Assembly: GCF_030406725.1 (NCBI RefSeq) | Contig: NZ_CP129107.1 | Location: 1,778,501 to 1,842,500, forward strand | From: Alteriqipengyuania flavescens | Lineage (GTDB): Bacteria; Pseudomonadota; Alphaproteobacteria; Sphingomonadales; Sphingomonadaceae | DNA length: 64,000 nucleotides | Direction of reading: 5' to 3' | In this document: positions 1 through 7,772 of the stretch, piece after piece | Numbering within the stretch: the first letter of the stretch is position 1 | Layout: each line of letters opens with the position of its first letter | The notes under the pieces: generated by a model | Database searches by the model: none | Seen by the model: the letters and a program-made list of their open reading frames with translations, nothing else | Told to the model about the DNA's origin: nothing | Program-made: the position numbers and the translations under genes

Positions 1-45
1 CATTCGCGCGCGGCCATCTTCGTCGAGGTGGGAGAGGCCGCTCAT
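1..45 (-). CDS. moaC: MoaC N-terminus (partial)
   Basis: Only the first 15 codons lie in the window, reading MSGLSHLDEDGRARM, which matches the usual N-terminus of the cyclic pyranopterin monophosphate synthase accessory protein MoaC. The ATG overlaps the moaB stop as ATGA, so the two are translationally coupled and belong to one molybdenum-cofactor operon that runs off the left edge. The call rests on this short N-terminus plus the moaB neighbour. Confidence 0.72.
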   Translation of the reverse strand, partial: MSGLSHLDEDGRARM

Positions 46-581
46 CCGTGGTCCTTTGCGAAACGCGGGATCATGCCGACGATGGAGCAGGGGCGATAGC
101 GGCTGTCGAGTTCGTATTTCAGGATCTTCTCCCACCCGTCGCGGCAGGCCCCGGTGCTGCCCGGCAGGCAGAAGACGAAGCTGCTGCCGACCTGCCCGCC
201 CAGCGCACGCGATTGCATGGTGGAAACGCCCACGGTCTCGCGGCTGACGGCGTGGAACAGGGCGGAAAAGCCGTCCATTTCCTTGGTCAGGATGGGCCGG
301 ATCGCTTCCGGCGTCACGTCGCGCGGGGCAAAGCCGGTTCCGCCGGTCGTCAGGACGATGTCGACGCCCTCGTTCTCCGCCCATTCGGCGACCTGCGCAC
401 GGATCGCGGGCGCATCGTCGGGCAGGATCATGCGGGCGGCGAGGGAGTGTCCCGCTTCCTGCAAGCTGTCTGCAAGATATCGGCCCGACGTGTCGGTTTC
501 CATGGTCCGTGTGTCTGATACGGTCAGCACCGCGATGGACAGAGGCTGGAATTCGCGGCTTTCGTCGATGCCGGGCATCAT
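42..581 (-). CDS. moaB: Molybdenum cofactor biosynthesis protein B (MoaB/Mog family)
   Basis: A 179-residue protein of the MoaB/Mog family, which handles molybdopterin adenylylation or a related step of molybdenum cofactor synthesis in the cytoplasm. The family signature TTGGTGFAPRDVTPEA is present, followed by the SRALGGQVG segment and the conserved LPGSTGAC loop. The frame stays open upstream to 782, but the start at 581 is chosen because GGAGA lies just upstream of a double ATG (MMPG) and the family N-terminus begins there. It overlaps moaC by four bases. Whether it is functionally MoaB or MogA cannot be told from the sequence alone. Confidence 0.93.
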   Translation of the reverse strand: MMPGIDESREFQPLSIAVLTVSDTRTMETDTSGRYLADSLQEAGHSLAARMILPDDAPAIRAQVAEWAENEGVDIVLTTGGTGFAPRDVTPEAIRPILTKEMDGFSALFHAVSRETVGVSTMQSRALGGQVGSSFVFCLPGSTGACRDGWEKILKYELDSRYRPCSIVGMIPRFAKDHG

Positions 582-733
582 CGTTTCTCCAAGTTTACGG
601 ACCCAACCCCATAGTCGAATGTGAAGACCGCATTGCCCAACCGGTCGATGCCGGTTTCCGCCATCATCGCCGCGTCCAGCGCCCTGCGTTCGCGCGGCCA
701 GTGTTCGGGGAAATAGCAAGCGCCGAGATGCAT
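578..733 (-). pseudogene. GH42 beta-galactosidase remnant
   Basis: A 51-codon frame starting ATG at 733 begins MHLGACYFPEHWPRER and continues with ALDAAMMAETGID, which resembles the extreme N-terminus of family 42 beta-galactosidases (consensus LGvCYYPEHWPeeRW). After residue 30 the similarity stops and about 20 residues (RLGNAVFTFDYGVGSVNLEK) run to a TGA that overlaps the moaB start. GH42 enzymes are usually 600 residues or more, so this is a remnant created by a large internal deletion. The tail may be the original C-terminus, but I cannot prove that. It could still be translated and coupled to moaB. Confidence 0.6.
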
Positions 734-753
734 GGGGCGACCCTAGGCAAGCG

Positions 754-2253
754 TCAGGCGAAATGCCATTGCGAAAGCGCACCGCCCTCCCGCGAAATGC
801 GACCCGGTCGCCCGACCGGCTCGGTTCGGCCGTCCGTCAGTGCTGCGATGGTCGCGCCATCGTCCGCCGGCACGATGGCGAGGGTTCGAGCACCGTCCGG
901 CGTCAGGGCAACGACGGTGCCGAGCCGCGCCGACCCGTCGCGGGCATAATGGACAGTGAACGTCTCCAGCGTCGCCGCACCCGTGTAAGTCTCGTCCAGC
1001 GGCGGCACCGCGCCGCGCGCCGCGTCGGCCTTTGCCTGTACGTCGAAACCCTGCGGGAAGGCGGCGCCGGTGGCGCGTCCCGACAGCACGATCGCATGGT
1101 TGTGCGTGGCATAGCCGCCGTTGCCGAACAGCAGGCCGGTCTCGCCCGTGCCGCGCAGCGTGTAGACCATCGCGGCGATGGCGTGGCTCATGTAATTGCC
1201 GATCGGCCCGCCGCCGAACGTGAGGCCGCCGAATACCGTCGCAGGGCGCTCCGCCGGCCAGCCGATGATCCGCCGTGCCATCTTGGGCACGCAGGGGAAG
1301 CAGCTGTAGAGCTCGACATGGTCGATCGCGTCGGTGGCGAGATCGCCCCGCGCCAGCGTTTCTTCCAGCACCGCCGCCATTCCGGGCGAGGCGTGATAAT
1401 TCGCGCGGGCGAGGATGTCGGTCGGCTCGTGCGCGCCCGCGCCGTGGCCGACATGGACCAGCCGCGCCTCGTCCAGCCCGCGCCGCCGCGCTTCGGCGAG
1501 GCTGGCAACGATAAAGCCGGCGCCCATGTTCACCGCGGCATTCGCGACCTGCAGCTTGGTGTAGGGAAAGGCGATCGGCCGGTTGTCCGCATCCGGCGCC
1601 ACGATTTCCTGCGGACCGAAGGGCGTGCGCATCCACGCGGCCGGATTGGCGGCCGCGACCTCGCTCATGTGCGACCAGATCGTGCCGCTTTCGTGCTGCG
1701 CGTCGGCGAGCGACTGGCCCCACGCCGCGCGGCAGGCATTCTCGTAAAGCGGGTAGACGTCGACCGGCACCACCAGCCCGTGGCTCTGGGCATATCCCGT
1801 GTGCTTGCGGTGCGGCGCATCGCGCAGGGCATCCTTCTTCGGCGCGTCCTTTGCCGCGCGCGCTTTCGCCAGCTGCCCTGCCGTCCGCAGCGCCTCCCCG
1901 CCCGTGACCGCGCAAATCCTCGCCTCGCCCGCGCCGATCCGGTTCGCCGCTTCATTGAGCAGGCGGACCGGCGTTTCGCCGTGGGGCGGGGTTTGTTCGG
2001 TGTTCGCCGCTGACATGCCGAGCGCCCCTGCAACCGTGCGGTCGAGCGGGTTCAACTGCGGCCCGGAAATCTGCCCGATCACGGCGAGGTGGTCAGCCGC
2101 CGCCAGCCAGCCACCGCCGGCATCGGCATCTGCCCGGCGCAGCGCCTCGACCATCAGCCCGCCGCTGTCGAGCCCGTCCCCGGCACGCTCCGGCCGGTCG
2201 TTCACCTGGCCCACGCCAACGATGACGGGGATGCGTTCGGGATCGATGGTCAC
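754..2253 (-). CDS. Thiolase-like acetyl-CoA acetyltransferase (SCP2-thiolase-like with extra C-terminal domain)
   Basis: A 499-residue thiolase-superfamily protein, longer than classical 390-residue thiolases because it has an additional C-terminal domain of roughly 90 residues (Pfam TLP1_add_C type). The N-terminus IPVIVGVGQVNDRP and the late segment GNGGYATHNHAIVLSGR are typical of this subgroup. The start is GTG at 2253. It is probably cytoplasmic and acts on acyl-CoA substrates, but the classical catalytic cysteine context is not obvious, so the exact reaction is uncertain. It diverges from the acyl-CoA dehydrogenase at 2365, and the shared 110-base gap holds a palindrome that may control both. 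Confidence 0.85.
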   Translation of the reverse strand: MTIDPERIPVIVGVGQVNDRPERAGDGLDSGGLMVEALRRADADAGGGWLAAADHLAVIGQISGPQLNPLDRTVAGALGMSAANTEQTPPHGETPVRLLNEAANRIGAGEARICAVTGGEALRTAGQLAKARAAKDAPKKDALRDAPHRKHTGYAQSHGLVVPVDVYPLYENACRAAWGQSLADAQHESGTIWSHMSEVAAANPAAWMRTPFGPQEIVAPDADNRPIAFPYTKLQVANAAVNMGAGFIVASLAEARRRGLDEARLVHVGHGAGAHEPTDILARANYHASPGMAAVLEETLARGDLATDAIDHVELYSCFPCVPKMARRIIGWPAERPATVFGGLTFGGGPIGNYMSHAIAAMVYTLRGTGETGLLFGNGGYATHNHAIVLSGRATGAAFPQGFDVQAKADAARGAVPPLDETYTGAATLETFTVHYARDGSARLGTVVALTPDGARTLAIVPADDGATIAALTDGRTEPVGRPGRISREGGALSQWHFA

Positions 2254-2313
2254 TGGCGGCGTCCTCGTTGCAAAAGCGTGGCAAGGGGGGACTTTACCCG
2301 CCCCGCACTAGCG

Positions 2314-2331
2314 TTTAAACGATCGATTAAA
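2314..2331. promoter_or_regulatory. Candidate operator palindrome
   Basis: The 18 bases TTTAAACGATCGATTAAA form an inverted repeat with a single mismatched pair, centred on CGATCG. It lies in the AT-rich part of the divergent gap between the thiolase-like gene and the acyl-CoA dehydrogenase, 33 bases before the dehydrogenase ATG. Size and symmetry fit a TetR-type fatty-acid regulator site. The regulator is not in the window. Confidence 0.4.
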
Positions 2332-2364
2332 TTTCGCCAACCGCCAAGCCAACGGAGCCTCCCC

Positions 2365-3528
2365 ATGCCCGCTCTTAACATTCCCGATCCCGACTTCATG
2401 CAGGACGAGGAAATCCGCATGTTCGACGATGCGGTCGACAAGTTCTTCAAGCAGCACTTGCCCGAAAAGCGCCTGAAGGAATGGGAAGAGAACGGCCAGG
2501 TCGACCGCGAGTTCTGGCACGAGGCGGGGCAGGCGGGCCTGCTCGGCGTATCGGTGCCGGAAGAATACGGCGGCCATGGCGGCGATTTCCGGCACGACCT
2601 CGTCGTCGTCAACCAGACAGCGAAGCACGGGGCGAGCGGCTTCAACGCCTCGCTCCATAACTGCATTTGCGTGCCCTACGTCGTGCGCTACGGCACCGAA
2701 GAGCAGAAGAAGCGCTGGCTGCCCAAGATGGTGAACGGCGAACTGGTGACCGCTATCGCGATGAGCGAGCCGGGCGTCGGCAGCGACCTGCAGTCGATCA
2801 CCACCACCGCGCTGAAGGATGGCAACGGCTACCGTGTCAACGGATCCAAGACCTTCATCTCCAACGGGCAGGTGGCCAATTTCGTCATCACCGTGGCGAA
2901 GACCGATCCGAACGAACGCGCCAAGGGCATAAGCCTCGTCTGCGTTGAGACGGAGGAAGCGGAAGGCTTCGCGCGCGGCAAGAAGCTCGACAAGATCGGC
3001 CTCGACAGTTCCGATACGTCGGAGCTGTTCTACGACGACGTCTTCGTGCCCGGCGACAACATCCTCGGCGGCGAGGAAGGGAAGGGTTTCGCCCAGCTGA
3101 TGGGCGAGCTTGGCCAGGAACGCCTGATCATCGCCGCCGGCGCGATGATCGCGATCGAAAAGGCGCTCGATACGACCATCGAATACGTGAAGGGGCGCAA
3201 GGCGTTCGGCCAGACGATCTGGGACTTCCAGAACACGCAGTTCGTTCTTGCCGACCTGAAGGCGCGCGGCATGGCCGCCAAGGTCTTCGTCAACGATTGC
3301 ATCGCGCGCCACCTGAAGGGCGAACTGACGCTGGATGCGGCGGCGGCGGCGAAGCTGGTCGCCACGGAATTGCAGGGCGAGACGGTCGACAAGTGCCTGC
3401 AGCTGCACGGCGGCTGGGGCTACATCAACGAATACCCCATCGCGCGGCTGTTCCGCGACAGCCGCATCACGCGTATCTTCGGCGGATCCAACGAGATCAT
3501 GAAGATGCTCATCGCCCGCAGCATGTGA
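2365..3528 (+). CDS. Acyl-CoA dehydrogenase (LCAD-like)
   Basis: A 387-residue FAD-dependent acyl-CoA dehydrogenase that introduces the alpha-beta double bond in beta-oxidation and passes electrons to ETF. The substrate/FAD loop AMSEPGVGSDLQS and the C-terminal LHGGWGYINEYPIARLFRD are clear. The last block reads IFGGSNEIMK, so the usual YEGT glutamate is absent. In long-chain and isovaleryl-type enzymes the catalytic base sits elsewhere, and the segment LGQERLIIAAGA here fits that arrangement. The start at 2365 follows GGAG and gives the family N-terminus; the open frame upstream of it is non-homologous. Confidence 0.93.
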   Translation: MPALNIPDPDFMQDEEIRMFDDAVDKFFKQHLPEKRLKEWEENGQVDREFWHEAGQAGLLGVSVPEEYGGHGGDFRHDLVVVNQTAKHGASGFNASLHNCICVPYVVRYGTEEQKKRWLPKMVNGELVTAIAMSEPGVGSDLQSITTTALKDGNGYRVNGSKTFISNGQVANFVITVAKTDPNERAKGISLVCVETEEAEGFARGKKLDKIGLDSSDTSELFYDDVFVPGDNILGGEEGKGFAQLMGELGQERLIIAAGAMIAIEKALDTTIEYVKGRKAFGQTIWDFQNTQFVLADLKARGMAAKVFVNDCIARHLKGELTLDAAAAAKLVATELQGETVDKCLQLHGGWGYINEYPIARLFRDSRITRIFGGSNEIMKMLIARSM

Positions 3529-3534
3529 GGGCGC

Positions 3535-4041
3535 TCAGGTGAAATGCAGGCGGCGGTACTTGCCGCCGAAATAGAGCAGCGGGTCGCGGTTCGGTTCGAA
3601 GCGCACCCGCTCCACCTCGCCCACCAGGATCATGTGATCACCGCCGTCGTGCAGCGCGTGCCGGCGGCATTCGAAATTGGCGAGGCTGCCGGGGATGATC
3701 GGTACGCCGTAATCCCATGTCTCGAAGGCGAAACCGTCGAACCGGTCGGCGCCCTTGGTGGCGAACAGCTGGGACAGGTCCTTCTGGTCCGTGCCCAGCA
3801 CGTTGACCGCGAAATGCTCCGTGTTTTCCAGGACCCTGGTGGTCCCGGCGTTCTTTGCGGGGCAGACCAGCAGCAGCGGCGGGTCGAGACTGACCGAGGT
3901 GAAGCTGTTTGCCGTGAGGCCCACTGGCTCGCCGTCTTCGGCCAGCGCCGTCACCACCGTCACGCCGGTGGCGAAGCAGCCCATCGCGTCGCGCAGCACC
4001 CTCGGGTCGGTCCCGGCAATGAATTCGCGCGGCGAGGTCAT
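3535..4041 (-). CDS. Flavin reductase-like FMN-binding protein
   Basis: A 168-residue protein of the flavin reductase (FMN-binding split barrel) family. The opening FATGVTVVTALAEDGEPVG and the following GLTANSFTSVSLDPPLLLV are diagnostic. Such proteins reduce FMN or FAD with NAD(P)H and often feed a two-component monooxygenase, but no monooxygenase partner is visible nearby. The ATG at 4041 has GGAG seven bases upstream. It converges with the acyl-CoA dehydrogenase, leaving six bases between the stops. Confidence 0.9.
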   Translation of the reverse strand: MTSPREFIAGTDPRVLRDAMGCFATGVTVVTALAEDGEPVGLTANSFTSVSLDPPLLLVCPAKNAGTTRVLENTEHFAVNVLGTDQKDLSQLFATKGADRFDGFAFETWDYGVPIIPGSLANFECRRHALHDGGDHMILVGEVERVRFEPNRDPLLYFGGKYRRLHFT

Positions 4042-4110
4042 GGCATGTCTCCTGCCCGCCGCGCCCTTGCGACGCAAGTCATCAAACGGGCCATCCGTGA
4101 TGGAAAGCGC

Positions 4111-4147
4111 AAAGAAAAGGGGCCGGACGATCGCTCGCCCGGCCCCC
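4111..4147 (-). terminator. Rho-independent terminator of katG
   Basis: On the minus strand GGGGCCGG pairs with CCGGCCCC around a 12-base loop and is followed by TTTTCTTT. It begins about 20 bases after the katG stop. Nearly the same stem and tail occur at 20980-21014 after the TonB receptor. Confidence 0.85.
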
Positions 4148-4168
4148 TATCGCGTCCGCGAGTGGGAC

Positions 4169-6385
4169 TTACTTGTACTTGGCGTACTGGAGATCGAATC
4201 GGTCGGCTTCCATGACCTTGGTCCATGCGGCCACGAAGTCGCGGGCGAACTTCTCTTCGTTGCCGTTCTCGGCGTAGACTTCGGAGATCGCGCGCAGCTG
4301 CGAATTCGAACCGAAGACGAGGTCGGTGCGCGTGGCGCGCCATTTCTCTTCGCCCGATTTGCGGTCGCGGCCGATGAACTCCTCGTCACCGCTTTCGTCG
4401 ACCACTTCCCAGACCACACCCATTTCGAGCAGGTTGACGAAGAAGTCGTTCGACAGCGTGCCGGGGCGGTCCGTCAGCACGCCGATCGTGTCGCCATGTT
4501 CCGCGTGCTTGCTGACCGCGCCTAGTGCCCGCATGCCGCCGAGCAGCGCGGTCATTTCGGGGATCGACAGGCCGAGCAGGTCGGCACGGTCGATCAGCAT
4601 GTCTTCCGTCTTCACCGAAGCCTTGGTCTTCAGGTAGTTGCGGAAGCCATCGGCGAAGGGTTCCAGCGGCTCCCAGCTTTCGGCGTCGAACTGGTCTTCG
4701 GTCGCATCGCCGCGGCCGGTGGACACCGGCACGGAGATGTCGAAGCCGCCGTCCTTGGCTGCCTTCTCGACCGCTGCGGCGCCAGCCAACACGATGGCAT
4801 CGGCCATCGACAGGTCGCCGCGCAGTTCGTCGAGCTTGGCGAGTACGTTGCCGAGTTCATCGGCATCGTTGACAGCCCAGTTCTTGATCGCATCGAAGCG
4901 GATGTGCGCACCGTTGGCACCGCCGCGGTGGTCGCTGCGGCGATAGGTGGAGGCGGAAGCCCATGCCGCCTTGACGAGTTCACGCACCGACAGGCCGCTG
5001 TCCATGACCTTGGACTTGAAGTCCGCCACGGCGCTGTCCGAGGCTTCCTTGCCGGCGGGGATCGGATCCTGCCAGATCAGGTCTTCTTCCGGCACTTCGG
5101 GGCCCTGGTAACGGACCTTCGGGCCCATGTCGCGGTGGGTCAGCTTGAACCATGCGCGGGCGAAGGCATCATCCAGTGCCGACTGGTCGTTGAGGAAACG
5201 CTCCGAAATCTTGCGATATTCGGGATCGCGCTTCAGCGCCATGTCCGCCGTGATCATGATGGTCGGCACCTTCTTGGACGGGTCGCGTGCGTCGGGGGCC
5301 ATGTCGGCCTCTTCCGGATCGATCGGGGTCCACTGGTTGGCACCGGCCGGCGACTGCACGAGTTCGTACTCGTACTTGAACAGCAGGCGGAAATAGTCGT
5401 TGCCCCATTCGGTCGGGTTCGGTGTCCACGCGCCTTCAATGCCGGAGGTCGTGATGTGGCCCTTGCCGATTTCCTCAGGGTCGGTCAGCCAGCCGAAGCC
5501 CATGGTGTGCAGGTTTTCGCCTTCGGGCGCCTTGCCGAACGTGTCGGCAGGCTTTGCGCCGTGGGCCTTGCCGAATGCGTGGCCGCCGGCGGTCAGGGCG
5601 ACCGTTTCCTCGTCGTTCATGGCCATGCGGGAGAAGGTCTCGCGCATGTCGCGCGCCATGCCTTCGGGATCGTGCGGATTGCCGCCCGGACCTTCCGGAT
5701 TGACGTAGATGAGGCCCATCTGGATCGCCGCCAGGGGGTTTTCCAGCGCCTTGCCCTCCTCCGGGATGATGCGAGTTTCGACGCCTTCGTCGACCCACTG
5801 CTCTTCCGTGCCCCAGTACACCGTCTCCGGCTCGAACACGTCCTTGCGCCCGCCGCCGAAGCCGAACACCGGGCCGCCCATGCTTTCGATGGCGACGTTG
5901 CCGGTCAGCACGAACAGGTCGGCCCAGCTGATGTGCTTGCCGTATTTCTGCTTGATCGGCCACAGCAGACGGCGCGCCTTGTCGAGGTTGCCGTTATCCG
6001 GCCAGCTGTTGAGCGGGGCGAACCGCTGCTGCCCGCTGGAGGCGCCGCCGCGACCGTCGCCGGTGCGATAGGTGCCGGCTGCGTGCCATGCCATGCGGAT
6101 GAAGAAGGGGCCGTAGTGGCCATAGTCTGCCGGCCACCAGTCCTGACTGTCGGTCATCAGCGCGGTCAAATCTTCTTTCAGCGCCTTGTAGTCGATGGCA
6201 TTGAAAGCCTCAACGTAATCGAAATCCTCGCCCATCGGGTCGGCGCTGCGGCCTTCCTGCGTGAGGGGGGACATGTCGAGGCTGTCCGGCCACCAGTCGC
6301 GGTTGGTGCGGCCGAACAGCTTGCGCATGTCGTTGTCGCCGCTGAAGGGGCAGCCGCCCGAGATCGAGCCTGTCTTGACGTCCAA
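4169..6385 (-). CDS. katG: Catalase-peroxidase KatG
   Basis: A 738-residue bifunctional haem catalase-peroxidase that removes hydrogen peroxide. The distal triad is visible as R97, W100 and H101 in [18 protein letters not shown]. The residues expected to form the Met-Tyr-Trp adduct are Y227 ([11 protein letters not shown]) and M254, and the proximal haem ligand is H269 in [12 protein letters not shown]. The length matches two-domain KatG. Translation starts at TTG 6385 with AGGAGA upstream. It has its own terminator and a palindrome in its leader, so it looks like a monocistronic stress gene; no oxyR is present in the window. Confidence 0.98.
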   Translation of the reverse strand: MDVKTGSISGGCPFSGDNDMRKLFGRTNRDWWPDSLDMSPLTQEGRSADPMGEDFDYVEAFNAIDYKALKEDLTALMTDSQDWWPADYGHYGPFFIRMAWHAAGTYRTGDGRGGASSGQQRFAPLNSWPDNGNLDKARRLLWPIKQKYGKHISWADLFVLTGNVAIESMGGPVFGFGGGRKDVFEPETVYWGTEEQWVDEGVETRIIPEEGKALENPLAAIQMGLIYVNPEGPGGNPHDPEGMARDMRETFSRMAMNDEETVALTAGGHAFGKAHGAKPADTFGKAPEGENLHTMGFGWLTDPEEIGKGHITTSGIEGAWTPNPTEWGNDYFRLLFKYEYELVQSPAGANQWTPIDPEEADMAPDARDPSKKVPTIMITADMALKRDPEYRKISERFLNDQSALDDAFARAWFKLTHRDMGPKVRYQGPEVPEEDLIWQDPIPAGKEASDSAVADFKSKVMDSGLSVRELVKAAWASASTYRRSDHRGGANGAHIRFDAIKNWAVNDADELGNVLAKLDELRGDLSMADAIVLAGAAAVEKAAKDGGFDISVPVSTGRGDATEDQFDAESWEPLEPFADGFRNYLKTKASVKTEDMLIDRADLLGLSIPEMTALLGGMRALGAVSKHAEHGDTIGVLTDRPGTLSNDFFVNLLEMGVVWEVVDESGDEEFIGRDRKSGEEKWRATRTDLVFGSNSQLRAISEVYAENGNEEKFARDFVAAWTKVMEADRFDLQYAKYK

Positions 6386-6406
6386 GGTGAATTCTCCTCT
6401 CGTTAG

Positions 6407-6424
6407 GGAATCGGGTCCGATTCC
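6407..6424. promoter_or_regulatory. Perfect inverted repeat in katG leader
   Basis: GGAATCGG-GT-CCGATTCC is a perfect 8+8 inverted repeat located 21 to 38 bases before the katG start and 122 bases before the divergent oxidoreductase start. A second, shorter palindrome, CAATCGATTG, lies at 6467-6476. Either could be a regulator-binding site. Neither matches the OxyR consensus well enough for me to name it. Confidence 0.45.
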
Positions 6425-6545
6425 GAATTGCTAGGAGGCTGGTAGGACCCCCTCCGGTAATCTGTCCAATCGATTGATTGAAACTTACTAATCGAATGCG
6501 CCGCGTGCTTGATTGTGCCCGCCAGTGCGCCCAAAAGTGCCGTTT

Positions 6546-7772
6546 ATGGAACGAGCCGACATCATCATCGTGGGCAGCGGGCACGGCGGGGCCGCCGCCG
6601 CCATCGCCCTGCGCCAGCGCGGGTTCGAAGGAACCGTCGCCATCGTCACGCGCGAAAGCGAGCTGCCGTACGAGCGCCCGCCCCTGTCGAAGGAATATCT
6701 CGCCGGGGAAAAGCCGTTCGAGCGTATCCTGATCCGCAAGCCAGAATTCTGGGAGGAGCGGGATATCGCGGTGCTGCGAGGCCGCGCGGTTGCCACCATC
6801 GACCCGCAGGCACGCCGCCTTACGCTGAGTGACGAGAGCGTGATGGAATACGGCCGGCTTATCTGGTCGGCTGGCGGCGATGCCCGCAGACTCGATTGCC
6901 CGGGCAGCGAACTTTCCGGCATCCACGCCGTGCGCGACCGCCGCGATGTCGATGCGCTGAAGGCTGAACTGGACAGCGGCCTCAAACGCGTCGTGGTGAT
7001 TGGCGGCGGCTATATCGGCCTGGAAGCGGCGGCCGTGCTGACCAAGCTCGGTTGCAGCGTCACCGTGCTGGAGAACCAGTCCCGCGTGCTGGCGCGCGTC
7101 GCCGGGGAAGACCTGTCGCGCTTCTTCGAAGCCGAACACCGCGCCAACGGCGTGGACCTGCGGCTGGACACGGTCGTGCAGGAAATCGCCGGCAAGGATG
7201 GCCGGGTGAGCGGCGTCGTGCTGGCCGGCGGAGAGACTATCGCGGCGGACATGGTCATCGTGGGCATCGGCATCGTGCCCGCCGTGGGGCCGCTGCTGAT
7301 TGCCGGCGCAAGCGGCGCCAACGGCGTGGATGTCGACGAATACTGCCGCACCACGCTGGAAGATGTCTACGCCATCGGCGACTGCGCCGCCCATGCCAAC
7401 GGCTTTGCGGACGGGCAGGTCATCCGGCTGGAATCGGTCCAGAACGCCAGCGACATGGCCACGACTGCGGCGAAGGCGATCATGGGGGAGGAAGAACCCT
7501 ACGCCGCGACGCCGTGGTTCTGGTCCAACCAGTACGATCTGAAACTGCAGACCGTCGGCCTCAACCATGGCCACGACGAAGCCGTAACCCGCGGCGATCC
7601 GGCCAGCCGCAGCTTTTCGGTCGTATACCTGCGCGGCGGCAAGGTCGTCGCGCTCGATTGCGTCAACGCGGTGAAGGATTACGTGCAAGGCCGCAAGCTG
7701 GTGGAAGCGGGGGCGACCGTCGCGCCCGACAAGCTGGCTGATGCCACCGTGCCACTGAAGGAATTGCTCTGA
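6546..7772 (+). CDS. FAD-dependent ferredoxin/rubredoxin reductase family protein
   Basis: A 408-residue flavoprotein of the putidaredoxin/rhodocoxin reductase family, which moves electrons from NAD(P)H to a ferredoxin. It has an N-terminal FAD-binding Rossmann motif ([14 protein letters not shown]), the [14 protein letters not shown] segment typical of this family, a second NAD-binding motif ([16 protein letters not shown]) near residue 150, and the late FAD contact [10 protein letters not shown]. The ATG at 6546 gives the family N-terminus. No ferredoxin or P450 partner is adjacent. It diverges from katG, and its stop abuts the stop of the next convergent gene. Confidence 0.9.
   Translation: MERADIIIVGSGHGGAAAAIALRQRGFEGTVAIVTRESELPYERPPLSKEYLAGEKPFERILIRKPEFWEERDIAVLRGRAVATIDPQARRLTLSDESVMEYGRLIWSAGGDARRLDCPGSELSGIHAVRDRRDVDALKAELDSGLKRVVVIGGGYIGLEAAAVLTKLGCSVTVLENQSRVLARVAGEDLSRFFEAEHRANGVDLRLDTVVQEIAGKDGRVSGVVLAGGETIAADMVIVGIGIVPAVGPLLIAGASGANGVDVDEYCRTTLEDVYAIGDCAAHANGFADGQVIRLESVQNASDMATTAAKAIMGEEEPYAATPWFWSNQYDLKLQTVGLNHGHDEAVTRGDPASRSFSVVYLRGGKVVALDCVNAVKDYVQGRKLVEAGATVAPDKLADATVPLKELL

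Noticed and set aside
582-782. N-terminal extension of moaB to 782
   Set aside because: The extra 67 residues have no MoaB similarity and overlap the GH42 remnant in another frame; GGAGA marks the start at 581.
6386-6545. OxyR site for katG
   Set aside because: I could not find the spaced ATAG/CTAT pattern; only other palindromes are present.
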